A stretch of 64,000 bases of DNA, from positions 1 to 64,000 of the forward strand of contig JAIPDS010000001.1 of assembly GCA_021737565.1 (NCBI GenBank). The letters are read 5' to 3'. How positions within the stretch are numbered: the stretch's first letter is position 1; each line of letters starts with the position of its first letter. The notes beneath the pieces were generated by a model, which saw nothing but the letters and a program-made list of their open reading frames with translations, made no database searches and was not told where the DNA came from. A program made the translations under genes and the position numbers. Below, piece after piece: positions 40,382 to 48,940 of the stretch. This DNA comes from Desulfobacteraceae bacterium (GTDB taxonomy: Bacteria; Desulfobacterota; Desulfobacteria; Desulfobacterales; Desulfosalsimonadaceae).

Positions 40382-41617
40382 ATGGCTTTTGAATATTTTA
40401 TAGGCAGCCGGTATCTGAGATCCAGGCAGAAAACCGGCTTTATCTCCTTTATCACGGTACTTTCGGTCGCCGGGGTCACGGTCGGGGTCATGGCCCTGAT
40501 CATAGTGATTTCCGTGATGACGGGTGCTGAATCCTACTTTAAGACCAAGATTCTCGGAGTAGAACCCCACATCGTGATCCGCAGCTACGACGGCGCCATC
40601 GAAGATTATGCCGGCGTGATAGATTCTGTAAAGGACCGCGGGCAGGTGGAGTCCGCAGTGCCTTTTGTTGAGACCCAGGCCATGTTGAGATCTTCGGGAG
40701 GCATGTCAGGGGCGATTTTGCGCGGGCTTGATCCTTCCTTTAAAGGCACCGGGATCATGGGATTTTCAGAATCGGATCTCGAAGAAAAACTTGTGCCGAC
40801 GGCAGGAGACAGCGGGGAGCCTGCCATGCCGGGCATTATTCTGGGAAAGAACCTGGCCGGCCGCCTGGGCGTAAGGCAGGGGGATACTCTTTATCTTATA
40901 TCTCCAAGGGGAATGATGTCTCCGGCGGGCCATATCCCGTCAATGAAGAGATTTAGGGTCAGCGGGTTTTTCGAGTCGGGTTTTTTCGAGTATGATTCAT
41001 CGCTGGCCTATATCCATATGCAGACCGCCCAGGGGCTGTTGAAAATAGGCGATGCAGCTACCGGGATAGGGGTTCGCATCTCTGATATCTACAAAGCGCA
41101 CAGGGTTGCTGATAATATATCGAAAAGCCTTGGATATTCATACATGGCTACGGACTGGATGGAGATGAACCGCAATTTTTTTTCCGCCCTAAAGCTTGAG
41201 AAAACAGCCATGTTTGTGATCCTGACCCTGATCATACTGGTGGCCGCCTTTAACATAGCAAGCACGCTTATCATGATGGTTATGAGCAAAACCCGTGATA
41301 TAGCCATATTAAAGGCCATGGGCGCAACCGAGAAAAGCATACGCAGGATATTTGTGTTCAAGGGCCTTGTAATCGGGGGCGTGGGCACGGTTATCGGAAC
41401 TGTGCTGGGCATTGCAGGCTGCTTTCTTCTGGAAAAGTATCAGTTTGTTGATCTGCCGGGCGATGTCTATTATTTTACAACTCTGCCCGTAGAGGTCCGG
41501 TTTTTCGATGTCGCGGCAATTATTGCAGCAGCCATGGTAATATGTTTTCTGGCCACCCTTTATCCGGCCCGCAAGGCTTCGCGCTTAAACCCGGTGGAGG
41601 CCCTGCGTTATGGATGA
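40382..41617 (+). CDS. lolC: Lipoprotein-releasing ABC transporter permease LolC/E
   Basis: A 411-aa MacB/FtsX-type permease: an N-terminal membrane helix (ITVLSVAGVTVGVMALIIVISVMTGAE), a periplasmic domain of about 220 residues with the SPRGMMSPAGHIPSMKRFRVSGFFESGFFEYD segment, and three C-terminal helices (FVILTLIILVAAFNIASTLIMMV onward). Only one permease gene is present, so the complex is probably a homodimeric LolCE-like type with LolD. It extracts outer-membrane lipoproteins from the inner membrane. Its stop overlaps lolD by 8 nt. Confidence 0.92.
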   Translation: MAFEYFIGSRYLRSRQKTGFISFITVLSVAGVTVGVMALIIVISVMTGAESYFKTKILGVEPHIVIRSYDGAIEDYAGVIDSVKDRGQVESAVPFVETQAMLRSSGGMSGAILRGLDPSFKGTGIMGFSESDLEEKLVPTAGDSGEPAMPGIILGKNLAGRLGVRQGDTLYLISPRGMMSPAGHIPSMKRFRVSGFFESGFFEYDSSLAYIHMQTAQGLLKIGDAATGIGVRISDIYKAHRVADNISKSLGYSYMATDWMEMNRNFFSALKLEKTAMFVILTLIILVAAFNIASTLIMMVMSKTRDIAILKAMGATEKSIRRIFVFKGLVIGGVGTVIGTVLGIAGCFLLEKYQFVDLPGDVYYFTTLPVEVRFFDVAAIIAAAMVICFLATLYPARKASRLNPVEALRYG

Positions 41618-42344
41618 TTTTAACTTGAGGAAAACCGAAAAACATAGGGATTCTGCTGACCCCGGACAACCGCTGTTGCAGGCATCGGGCATATGCAGAT
41701 GGTTCAGGGACAAGAATACAACCATCGAGGTTTTAAAAGACCTTTCCATTGGAATAAGCCGCGGCGAAACAATGGCGGTGGTGGGCGAATCCGGGGTTGG
41801 CAAGTCGACTCTTCTTCACATACTGGGCACACTTGACCGGCCCAATGCCGGAACGGTGTTTTATAATGGTGTAAGTATCTTTGAAATGAACTCTTCGGAG
41901 CTTGCAGCCTTCAGAAATTCGGCCATAGGATTTGTATTTCAGTTTCACTATCTCCTTCCTGAATTTACAAGCCTTGAAAATGTTATGATGCCCGGGCTGA
42001 TCGCGGGGAAGAAAAAAAAAGATATAGGCGAGGATGCAGAAGCCATTCTCGTGCGTGTGGGCTTAAAGGACAGGCTCGGCCAGAGGGTCATTGATCTTTC
42101 AGGAGGAGAGCAACAAAGGGTAGCCCTTGCCCGCGCCCTGGTTCTAAACCCTGATATTCTGCTGGCCGACGAGCCGACCGGAAACCTGGATCAGAGAAAC
42201 AGCGCCCAGATACACGAGTTTCTGGTGGAGTTAAACCGGGAGATGGGCATGGCCATGGTGGTGGTGACCCACAACCTGAAGCTGGCCGATATGATGCATC
42301 GCAAGATGGGCATTGCCGAGGGCAGGCTGCGGGACACGGAATAA
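41610..42344 (+). CDS. lolD: Lipoprotein-releasing ABC transporter ATPase
   Basis: A 244-aa ABC ATPase with Walker A VGESGVGKSTLLHILG, Q-loop FQFHYLLPEFTSLENVMMPGL, signature LSGGEQQRVALARAL, Walker B PDILLADEPTGNLDQ and H-loop VVTHNLK. FQFHxLLPEFxxxEN is characteristic of LolD. Overlaps lolC and is followed 22 nt later by bamA, linking lipoprotein release with beta-barrel assembly, whose accessory subunits are lipoproteins. Confidence 0.95.
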   Translation: MDDFNLRKTEKHRDSADPGQPLLQASGICRWFRDKNTTIEVLKDLSIGISRGETMAVVGESGVGKSTLLHILGTLDRPNAGTVFYNGVSIFEMNSSELAAFRNSAIGFVFQFHYLLPEFTSLENVMMPGLIAGKKKKDIGEDAEAILVRVGLKDRLGQRVIDLSGGEQQRVALARALVLNPDILLADEPTGNLDQRNSAQIHEFLVELNREMGMAMVVVTHNLKLADMMHRKMGIAEGRLRDTE

Positions 42345-42366
42345 GGCGGTGAAAGGAAAAAACGGG

Positions 42367-44631
42367 ATGCGGAACGGAATCTGGATAACAGCGGGGATTG
42401 CTCTTTTTTTTCTATTATGCAGTGACGCGGCGGCTGAAACAGTCGTAAAAGATATAAAGATAGAAGGAAACAAGCGTATAGAACAAGAAGCCGTTCTGGA
42501 GCGAATCCGCACGGAAGTTGGCGGCAAATACGATAAAGACTTGCTCTCGAAGGATCTTGAGGCCGTGTTTGCGATGGGCTATTTCGATAACGTCAGAGTC
42601 GAGGTAGAAGAAGATGATGACGGCATGGTGGTTGTATTTGTGGTCAAGGAAAATCCGTCACTGCGGAATATCGAATTTTCAGGCAACCGGGTCTTTGAGG
42701 ATGAAGAGCTAAAGGAAAACATAAATATCTCCTCCGGGGCCATTATAAATATCACCAGAATAAAGCGCGATATCAAAACAATAGAGAGGATGTACAAGGA
42801 GGAGAATTACCACAGCGCAAGTGCTGATTACAAAATCAAACAGGTAGATGAAAACAGGGCGGATCTGGAGTTTGTCATTGAAGAAGGAAAGAAGACCCGT
42901 GTCAAGGAGATCATTATTGAAGGCAATAATGCCTTTCCAGATAAAAAGCTTAAAAAGATAATGAAAACCTCGGAAAAAGGTTTTTTCTCCTGGCTGACTC
43001 TTTCGGGCGATCTTGACATGCAAACACTTGGGCAGGATGTCAACATGCTTGAGTCCCATTATCAGAATCACGGATATGCAGAAGCCAGGGTGGCTGAGCC
43101 TGATATCAGATACGAGGGAGAGTGGATTTATATTACAATTAAAATTCATGAAGGACCGCGTTTTAAGGTCGGGGAAGTGGCTTTTGAGGGGGAGTTGATA
43201 GCAAATGAAGAAAAGCTGAGAGAAAAAATTTCCATAGATGACCAGGAGTATTATAACCGGCAAGTGCTGCAGAACGATGTTATGTCCCTTTCAGATCTTT
43301 ATGCAGACCAGGGTTATGCACGGAGCGATATCCGGCCTGAATTAAAAAAACGGCCGGAGGACAATGTGGTCGATATTGTATTTCATTTGAGGAAAAACCG
43401 CCCGGTATACTTTGAGAAAATTATTATAGAGGGCAATACCAAAACCCGGGACAAGGTGATACGGCGTGAACTTCAAGTTCAGGAGCAGGAGGAATACAGC
43501 GCCAGCAAGCTGAAGCGCTCCGTAAGAAATCTTTACAGGCTGGATTATTTCAAGGATATCGACGTAAAGACGCGCGAGGGTTCATCAGAAGACCGGATGA
43601 TACTCGATATAAACGTAGAGGAAAAAGCCACCGGCAGTTTCACTTTCGGGGCCGGCTACAGCGCTGTAGAGAAGTTTTATGTTATGAGTTCAATATCGGA
43701 GCGCAATTTTCTGGGCCGGGGCCAGAGAATTGAACTAAGAGCCCAGGCCGGAAGCGAATCAAGGCAGTTCAGGTTTATATTCACCGAGCCGTGGCTCTTT
43801 GACATTCCTCTATCGGCGACCCTGGAAGGCTATAACTGGGAGCGCGATTACAGCGATTACGAGCGTGACAGCAAGGGGGGACTTGTACGCTTTGGCTATC
43901 CCCTGTTTGACTATACCCGGGGCTATATTTCGTATGCTTATGACATAAGTGGAATAGAGAATGTAAGTGAGGATTATACACACAGGGTCAGTGAAGGCCG
44001 CTACACGGAAAGCAGCGTGACAACAAGCATCGTCTATGACTCAAGGGACAGGGCTATCAACCCCACCGAGGGCTCAAAGCATAAGCTCAGCTTCGAGTAC
44101 GCGGGGCTGGGAGGAAATGTGGGTTTTGCGAAAACCAAGGCCGAGGCAGGCAAATATTTTCCGCTTTTTTGGGATACCGTTGGATTTCTGCATGCAGAAG
44201 GAGGACATGTCACGGAAGTGGGCGGCAAATATCTTCCCGATTATGAAAAGTTTTACCTGGGCGGGATAAATTCCCTGCGCGGATTTGACTGGCGGGATGT
44301 CAGTGTTATTGAAGAAGATGAAGAAGGCAACCTGATAAGGCTGGGAGGCGAAAAATACGTACAGTTCAACGTTGAATTTATATTTCCCTTGCTAAAAAAT
44401 GCCGGTTTGAGGGGCGTGCTGTTCTATGATACAGGAAATGTATATGAAGGAGGCGAAAGTGTTGATCTCGGGGAACTGAGGCAAAGTGCGGGATACGGAA
44501 TCAGGTGGTATTCCCCCCTTGGCCCGTTGCGGCTGGAGCGCGGCTATATCCTGGACAGGAAAAAAGACAAGGAGGGAAATTATATAGAAGATTCCGGCAG
44601 GTGGGAATTCTCCATAGGAGGGGTATTTTAA
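42367..44631 (+). CDS. bamA: Outer-membrane beta-barrel assembly factor BamA
   Basis: A 754-aa Omp85 protein that inserts beta-barrel proteins into the outer membrane. Signal peptide ends SDAAAE. Five POTRA domains follow (VVKDIKIEGNKRIEQEAVLERI; PSLRNIEFSGNRVFEDEELKENI; TRVKEIIIEGNNAFPDKKLKKIM; FKVGEVAFEGELIANEEKLREKI; YFEKIIIEGNTKTRDKVIRREL), then a 16-strand barrel with the lid-lock motif LGGINSLRGFDWRDVS (VRGF-type) and a C-terminal Phe (SIGGVF). The track begins 18 codons too early inside lolD; ATG 42367 opens a normal signal peptide. Confidence 0.96.
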   Translation: MRNGIWITAGIALFFLLCSDAAAETVVKDIKIEGNKRIEQEAVLERIRTEVGGKYDKDLLSKDLEAVFAMGYFDNVRVEVEEDDDGMVVVFVVKENPSLRNIEFSGNRVFEDEELKENINISSGAIINITRIKRDIKTIERMYKEENYHSASADYKIKQVDENRADLEFVIEEGKKTRVKEIIIEGNNAFPDKKLKKIMKTSEKGFFSWLTLSGDLDMQTLGQDVNMLESHYQNHGYAEARVAEPDIRYEGEWIYITIKIHEGPRFKVGEVAFEGELIANEEKLREKISIDDQEYYNRQVLQNDVMSLSDLYADQGYARSDIRPELKKRPEDNVVDIVFHLRKNRPVYFEKIIIEGNTKTRDKVIRRELQVQEQEEYSASKLKRSVRNLYRLDYFKDIDVKTREGSSEDRMILDINVEEKATGSFTFGAGYSAVEKFYVMSSISERNFLGRGQRIELRAQAGSESRQFRFIFTEPWLFDIPLSATLEGYNWERDYSDYERDSKGGLVRFGYPLFDYTRGYISYAYDISGIENVSEDYTHRVSEGRYTESSVTTSIVYDSRDRAINPTEGSKHKLSFEYAGLGGNVGFAKTKAEAGKYFPLFWDTVGFLHAEGGHVTEVGGKYLPDYEKFYLGGINSLRGFDWRDVSVIEEDEEGNLIRLGGEKYVQFNVEFIFPLLKNAGLRGVLFYDTGNVYEGGESVDLGELRQSAGYGIRWYSPLGPLRLERGYILDRKKDKEGNYIEDSGRWEFSIGGVF

Positions 44632-44667
44632 GCAATTCGACAAATCAGATCCTGGAGGTATGATAAG

Positions 44668-45222
44668 ATGAAGGTCATGATGAAAGTTTTCGGTGCAATT
44701 CTGGTATCCATGACGCTTGCCGGTGCCTCCGCATCGGCCGCGGATGTGGCCAGGATAGGCATAATTGATTTTCAGAAGGTGCTCAGAGAGTCAGAAGCGG
44801 GAAAAAGCGTTCAAAGAGAGATTCAGAAAGAAGGCCAGGAAATGGAGGCCGATCTCCAGAAGCTTGCAAGGGAAATAGAGGAACTTGACAAGCAGCTTTC
44901 CCGCGATTCCATGGTCATGGACCAGGATAAGCGCCGGGAAAGGCAGCAGGAACTTGAGGATAAAAAACGCAGTTTTCAGTCAAAACGGGGCGAGTATCAG
45001 TCCCGGTTAAGAGAAATGGAGTCCGAACTTGTCGGGAAACTGCAGGACGAGATTTTCTCGATTGCCGAAGAGATAGGCAGAGAGGAAGGATACCTGCTTA
45101 TTATTGAAAGATCGGCCGCTATTTATTATCCGGACTCAATTGATATAACAGACAAGGTGATAAAAAAGTACAATGACCGTTTCGAAGGCCAATCCTCTGA
45201 TCAGGAGAAAGGTGAAGACTGA
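44668..45222 (+). CDS. skp: OmpH/Skp periplasmic chaperone
   Basis: A 184-aa periplasmic chaperone. Signal peptide to ASASAAD; then VARIGIIDFQKVLRESEAGKSVQREIQKE and a long, charged coiled coil forming the jellyfish arms, closing with EEGYLLIIERSAAIYYPDSIDITDKVIKKYN, as in OmpH-family proteins. It keeps unfolded outer-membrane proteins soluble on their way to BamA, whose gene is immediately upstream. GGAGG ribosome site. Confidence 0.93.
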   Translation: MKVMMKVFGAILVSMTLAGASASAADVARIGIIDFQKVLRESEAGKSVQREIQKEGQEMEADLQKLAREIEELDKQLSRDSMVMDQDKRRERQQELEDKKRSFQSKRGEYQSRLREMESELVGKLQDEIFSIAEEIGREEGYLLIIERSAAIYYPDSIDITDKVIKKYNDRFEGQSSDQEKGED

Positions 45223-45252
45223 TGCATACCCTGGCCTGGAGGACATTTTGTC

Positions 45253-46320
45253 ATGCCGCGGATAACGCTGTCTGAACTGCTACGGCTGATAAAGGACGAT
45301 ACAGCCGACATCAGGGGAGATCCGGAAAAGATCATTGACCGGGCAATGCCCTTTGACCAGGCCGGAAGCGATGCCGTCACTTTTGCAGACAACCCGGAGA
45401 TGCTCGGGCGGATTGGCCGCTGCAAGGCAGGAGCGGTAATAGTTCCCAGAAGATTTGAAGGAGTCCCGGAAGTAAATCTGATTTTTTCAGATAATCCCAG
45501 GCTGGCCTTTGCAAAGGCCATGCATTATTTCTATCCGCGCCTGCCGGGGTTTTCAGGAATAAGCTCTATGGCCTCGGTGGGCAGAAATTTTAAGTGCGGC
45601 CGGGACACGGCAGTTGCTCCTTTTGCCTTTATAGGGAACAATGTTGCCTTGGGCAGCCGGGTTGTTATTCATCCGCATGTCTGCATAGAAGAGGATGTTA
45701 GCATCGGTGATGACACCGAAATCATGCCCAATGTTTCGATTATGCAGGGATGCGTGATCGGCGCCGGGGTTGTTATACAGTCCGGCACCGTGATAGGAGC
45801 CGACGGTTTCGGGTTTACCCCCGATCAGGGGAAACATTTTAAAATTCCCCAGGTTGGAATTGTCCGGATTGACGATGATGTGGAAATAGGGGCATTAAAT
45901 TCCATAGACAGGGCCACGTTCGGGGAAACAAGGATTTGTAGAGGGGTCAAGACCGACAACCAGGTCCATATAGCCCATAACGTAACTATAGGAGAGCACA
46001 CCATCATAGTGGCTCAGGTAGGCATAGCAGGCAGCACCAGGATCGGTAAAAATGTGATTCTGGCCGGCCAGGCCGGAATCGGGGGGCATATCTCCATAGG
46101 CGACGGGGCTGTTGTCGGGCCACAGGCCGGTGTTGCCAGGGATGTGGATGGGGGCAAAATTGTGTCAGGCACGCCCGAGATGCCTCACAGCCGGTGGCTG
46201 CGCATACAGCAGGAGATATCCAGGCTGCCAGAGATGAAAAAGAGAATCAGGAAGCTGGAAAAGCAACTGGCCGGTCTTGATCAGGACACTGAGAACCGGA
46301 AAAAGGATAAAAAGGGATAA
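45253..46320 (+). CDS. lpxD: UDP-3-O-acylglucosamine N-acyltransferase
   Basis: A 355-aa left-handed beta-helix acyltransferase, third step of lipid A synthesis. The N-terminal uridine-binding domain (ITLSELLRLI ... VTFADNPEML) precedes hexapeptide repeats with the conserved GADGFGFTPDQGKHFKIPQVGIVRIDDDVEIGALNSIDRATFGET and DNQVHIAHNVTIGEHTII (catalytic His in HIAHN). The C-terminal helix is ISRLPEMKKRIRKLEKQL. Its stop overlaps the lpxA start by 1 nt (TAATG). fabZ, which often lies between the two, is absent. Confidence 0.96.
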   Translation: MPRITLSELLRLIKDDTADIRGDPEKIIDRAMPFDQAGSDAVTFADNPEMLGRIGRCKAGAVIVPRRFEGVPEVNLIFSDNPRLAFAKAMHYFYPRLPGFSGISSMASVGRNFKCGRDTAVAPFAFIGNNVALGSRVVIHPHVCIEEDVSIGDDTEIMPNVSIMQGCVIGAGVVIQSGTVIGADGFGFTPDQGKHFKIPQVGIVRIDDDVEIGALNSIDRATFGETRICRGVKTDNQVHIAHNVTIGEHTIIVAQVGIAGSTRIGKNVILAGQAGIGGHISIGDGAVVGPQAGVARDVDGGKIVSGTPEMPHSRWLRIQQEISRLPEMKKRIRKLEKQLAGLDQDTENRKKDKKG

Positions 46321-47090
46321 TGATACATCCGACAGCAATAATAGAGCCAAAGGCCGAGATTGATGAAAACGTGGAGATCGGGCCTTACTCTATCATAAAG
46401 GCCAATGTATCAATCGGCTCGGGCACACGAATAGGCTCTCATGTTACAATCGATCCGTACGTGGATATAGGTCCGAACTGCCAGATATTCCAGTATGCCT
46501 CCATCGGCGCGGTGCCCCAGGCGGTGAAATTCAAGGGCGAAGTTACTTACCTGAAGATAGGGCGAAATTCTGTTATCCGTGAGTTTGCTACCTTAAACCG
46601 GGGGACCGAATTCGGAGGCGGGGTAACCCGTATCGGGGAAGACAATTTCCTGATGGCATATACGCACGTGGCCCATGACTGTATTACCGGAAGGGGCGTT
46701 ATCATGGCAAACAACGCCACCCTTGCCGGGCATATCACCATAGGCGATCATGTAACCGTGGGAGGGCTTTCGGCTGTTCATCAGTTTGTACGGATCGGGG
46801 ATTATGCCTATATCGGCGGGAAAGCGGCGGTTGTAAAGGATATCCCTCCGTATTTGATAGCAGCAGGCGACAGGGCTATACTTCACGGATTAAACAAGGT
46901 GGGCTTAAAGCGTTACGAATTTTCGGAAAACTCGATTAATCAACTCAAAAGGGCCTACCGGATAATTTTTCGGATCGGGCTTACCGTAAACGAGGCGGTT
47001 GAGCGCGTGCTGGCCGAGGTTGAAAACACGCCTGAAGTGTTAAATCTTGTTAATTTCATCAAAAACACCCAGAGGGGCATAACCCGGTAG
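46320..47090 (+). CDS. lpxA: UDP-N-acetylglucosamine acyltransferase
   Basis: A 256-aa beta-helix enzyme that adds the first acyl chain to UDP-GlcNAc. HPTAIIEPKAEIDENVEIGPYSIIKANVSIGSGTRIGSHV starts the hexapeptide repeats; GRNSVIREFATLNRGTEFGGGVTRIGEDNFLMAYTHVAHDC contains the catalytic His (AHDC), and the C-terminal helical part has LHGLNKVGLKRYEFSENSINQLKRAYRIIF. Translationally coupled to lpxD. The VIREFATLNRGT region is near-consensus. Confidence 0.96.
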   Translation: MIHPTAIIEPKAEIDENVEIGPYSIIKANVSIGSGTRIGSHVTIDPYVDIGPNCQIFQYASIGAVPQAVKFKGEVTYLKIGRNSVIREFATLNRGTEFGGGVTRIGEDNFLMAYTHVAHDCITGRGVIMANNATLAGHITIGDHVTVGGLSAVHQFVRIGDYAYIGGKAAVVKDIPPYLIAAGDRAILHGLNKVGLKRYEFSENSINQLKRAYRIIFRIGLTVNEAVERVLAEVENTPEVLNLVNFIKNTQRGITR

Positions 47091-47099
47091 CTGGATAAA

Positions 47100-47975
47100 A
47101 TGACGGAAAAGGAAAAAAGAATCGGGCTGATCGCCGGAAGCGGCCCGTTTCCTGTCCTGTTTGCAAAAAAAGCCTCAGCCGGAGGATACCGGGTATATGC
47201 CGCAGGCTACCGTAATGAAACACAGCCTGCCGTCGCAGATCATGCCGCTGCAATGCAGATGTTTTATATCGGCCAGGTGGACCGGGTGATTAAATTTTTC
47301 AAAAAGCATGACGTCAGCCGCGCGGTCATGATAGGGGCCATTGACAAGCCCTCCTCTATAAAACAGATCAGGCCGGATAGAAAAGCCATTTCCCTGCTTG
47401 CCGCTGTGCGCAGGGATACTACGCATGACGACAGGGTTCTGCGGGCTTTTGCAGGATTGCTGGAAGACGAGGGTATAAAGATACTTTCTTCCACGTTTCT
47501 TCTGCCCGAACTGTTGGCTGCGCCCGGATGCTGGACACGCAGAAAACCCTCGCGCAAGGAGCGCGCAGACATCGAGCTTGGCTGGAAGATGGCCAAGGCG
47601 GTGGGCGGGCTGGATATAGGACAGTGCGTGGTGGTTGCAAACGGCTCGGTACTGGCTGTTGAGGCCATTGACGGGACCGACAGCACGATAAGGCGCGGCG
47701 GTGCTCTGGGCCGGGGAGATGCCGTGGTGGTAAAGGTCTGCAAGCCGATACAGGATTTTCGCTTTGACGTGCCGGCGGTGGGCTCGCAGACCATAGAGAC
47801 CATGCACGAGGCCGGCGCACGCGTTCTGGTCATCGAGGCCGGAAGGTCCATTGTTTTTGACAGGGAGGAAATGACTGAACTTGCGGATAAATACGGCATA
47901 TCCATCGAGGCTTGCGAGGATTCATACAATGAAGGTAAAACCGCGGGCCAGGAGGAAAAAAATGAATCCGGGTAA
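47100..47975 (+). CDS. lpxI: UDP-2,3-diacylglucosamine pyrophosphatase LpxI
   Basis: A 291-aa DUF1009 enzyme that hydrolyses UDP-2,3-diacylglucosamine to lipid X, replacing LpxH. IGLIAGSGPFPVLFAKKASAGGYRVYA, MIGAIDKPSSIKQIRPD and CVVVANGSVLAVEAIDGTDSTIRRGG are diagnostic; the last includes the Asp (DGTD) essential in Caulobacter LpxI. The C-terminus overlaps the next gene by 14 nt. Presence of LpxI fits a deltaproteobacterium, where lpxH is typically missing. Confidence 0.94.
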   Translation: MTEKEKRIGLIAGSGPFPVLFAKKASAGGYRVYAAGYRNETQPAVADHAAAMQMFYIGQVDRVIKFFKKHDVSRAVMIGAIDKPSSIKQIRPDRKAISLLAAVRRDTTHDDRVLRAFAGLLEDEGIKILSSTFLLPELLAAPGCWTRRKPSRKERADIELGWKMAKAVGGLDIGQCVVVANGSVLAVEAIDGTDSTIRRGGALGRGDAVVVKVCKPIQDFRFDVPAVGSQTIETMHEAGARVLVIEAGRSIVFDREEMTELADKYGISIEACEDSYNEGKTAGQEEKNESG

Positions 47976-48939
47976 AAGGATTCGTGCCGCTGTGGTTGGC
48001 GTTGGCTACCTGGGCCGGTTCCATGCGGAAAAATATGCGGCCCTGGCCGGGGCAGACCTAATCGGGGTGGCAGACACGGACCGGGACCGGGCCCTGAAAG
48101 TGGGGCGCGAGGTAGGGACAAAAGCTTATACCGACTATACCGAGCTTTTCGGAAAGGTGGATGCGGTCAGCATTGCGGTGCCCACTGCCCTGCATTATAG
48201 TGTTGCAAAGGCTTTTTTGGAGGCCGGCGCGGACGTGCTCATTGAAAAGCCCATCACCCGGAGCGTTGCAGAGGCCGATGAATTAATAGATATAGCGGAA
48301 AAAAAAGGACGGATTGTTCAGGTGGGCCACCTGGAGCGGTTTAACCCGGCGGTAAAGGCTGTGCGCGATCTTGTTGAAACTCCGCTTTTTATAGAGTGCA
48401 ACCGGCTTAGCCTCTACCAGCCGAGAGGAACCGATGTCAGCGTGGTCCACGACCTGATGATCCACGATATAGACCTGATTTTAAACTTCGTGAAATCAGG
48501 CGTCAGTTACTGTCACGCCATGGGAGCGCCTGTTGTTACAAACAAGGTTGATATCGCAAATGCTCATCTTGAGTTTGAAAACATGGCTGTGGCAAATGTG
48601 ACCGCCAGCCGTATTTCAAGCAAAAGCGAGCGGAAGATCAGGATTTTTCAGCAGGACGGATATTTTTCCATTGATTTTGCCAATCGTTCAATCACCCATA
48701 TTCACCCGGAGGGTTCGGCAGAGCGGGGCGAACAATGCCCGGTGCCCGGCATGCGGATGGAAACCAGGAATTTTGAGAAAGCAGATGCCCTTGCAGATGA
48801 GATCCGGTCTTTTGTTTCAGCCTCGGCCACACGCAATTCCCCCGAGGTCTCGGGCAGGATGGGCAGGGACGCACTGGCGATCGCGGTAAGCATAATAGAG
48901 CAGATAGATGCCGCAATGCAGCGACTTAAAGGGGCATAG
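47962..48939 (+). CDS. Gfo/Idh/MocA family oxidoreductase (GnnA-like position)
   Basis: A 325-aa NAD(P)-dependent sugar dehydrogenase. Rossmann start IRAAVVGVGYLGRFHAEKYA, EKPITRS (the EKP active-site Lys) and GHLERFNPAV, with the C-terminal beta-sheet domain. It sits inside the lipid A operon between lpxI and lpxB. In Acidithiobacillus and Leptospira a member of this family (GnnA) oxidises UDP-GlcNAc at C3 so that GnnB can aminate it, giving amide-linked 3-acyl chains in lipid A. No gnnB-like aminotransferase is in the window, so the same role is only suggested. AGGAGG 6 nt before ATG 47962 sets the start; the track start is 27 codons too early. Confidence 0.85.
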   Translation: MNPGKRIRAAVVGVGYLGRFHAEKYAALAGADLIGVADTDRDRALKVGREVGTKAYTDYTELFGKVDAVSIAVPTALHYSVAKAFLEAGADVLIEKPITRSVAEADELIDIAEKKGRIVQVGHLERFNPAVKAVRDLVETPLFIECNRLSLYQPRGTDVSVVHDLMIHDIDLILNFVKSGVSYCHAMGAPVVTNKVDIANAHLEFENMAVANVTASRISSKSERKIRIFQQDGYFSIDFANRSITHIHPEGSAERGEQCPVPGMRMETRNFEKADALADEIRSFVSASATRNSPEVSGRMGRDALAIAVSIIEQIDAAMQRLKGA

Positions 48940-48940
48940 C

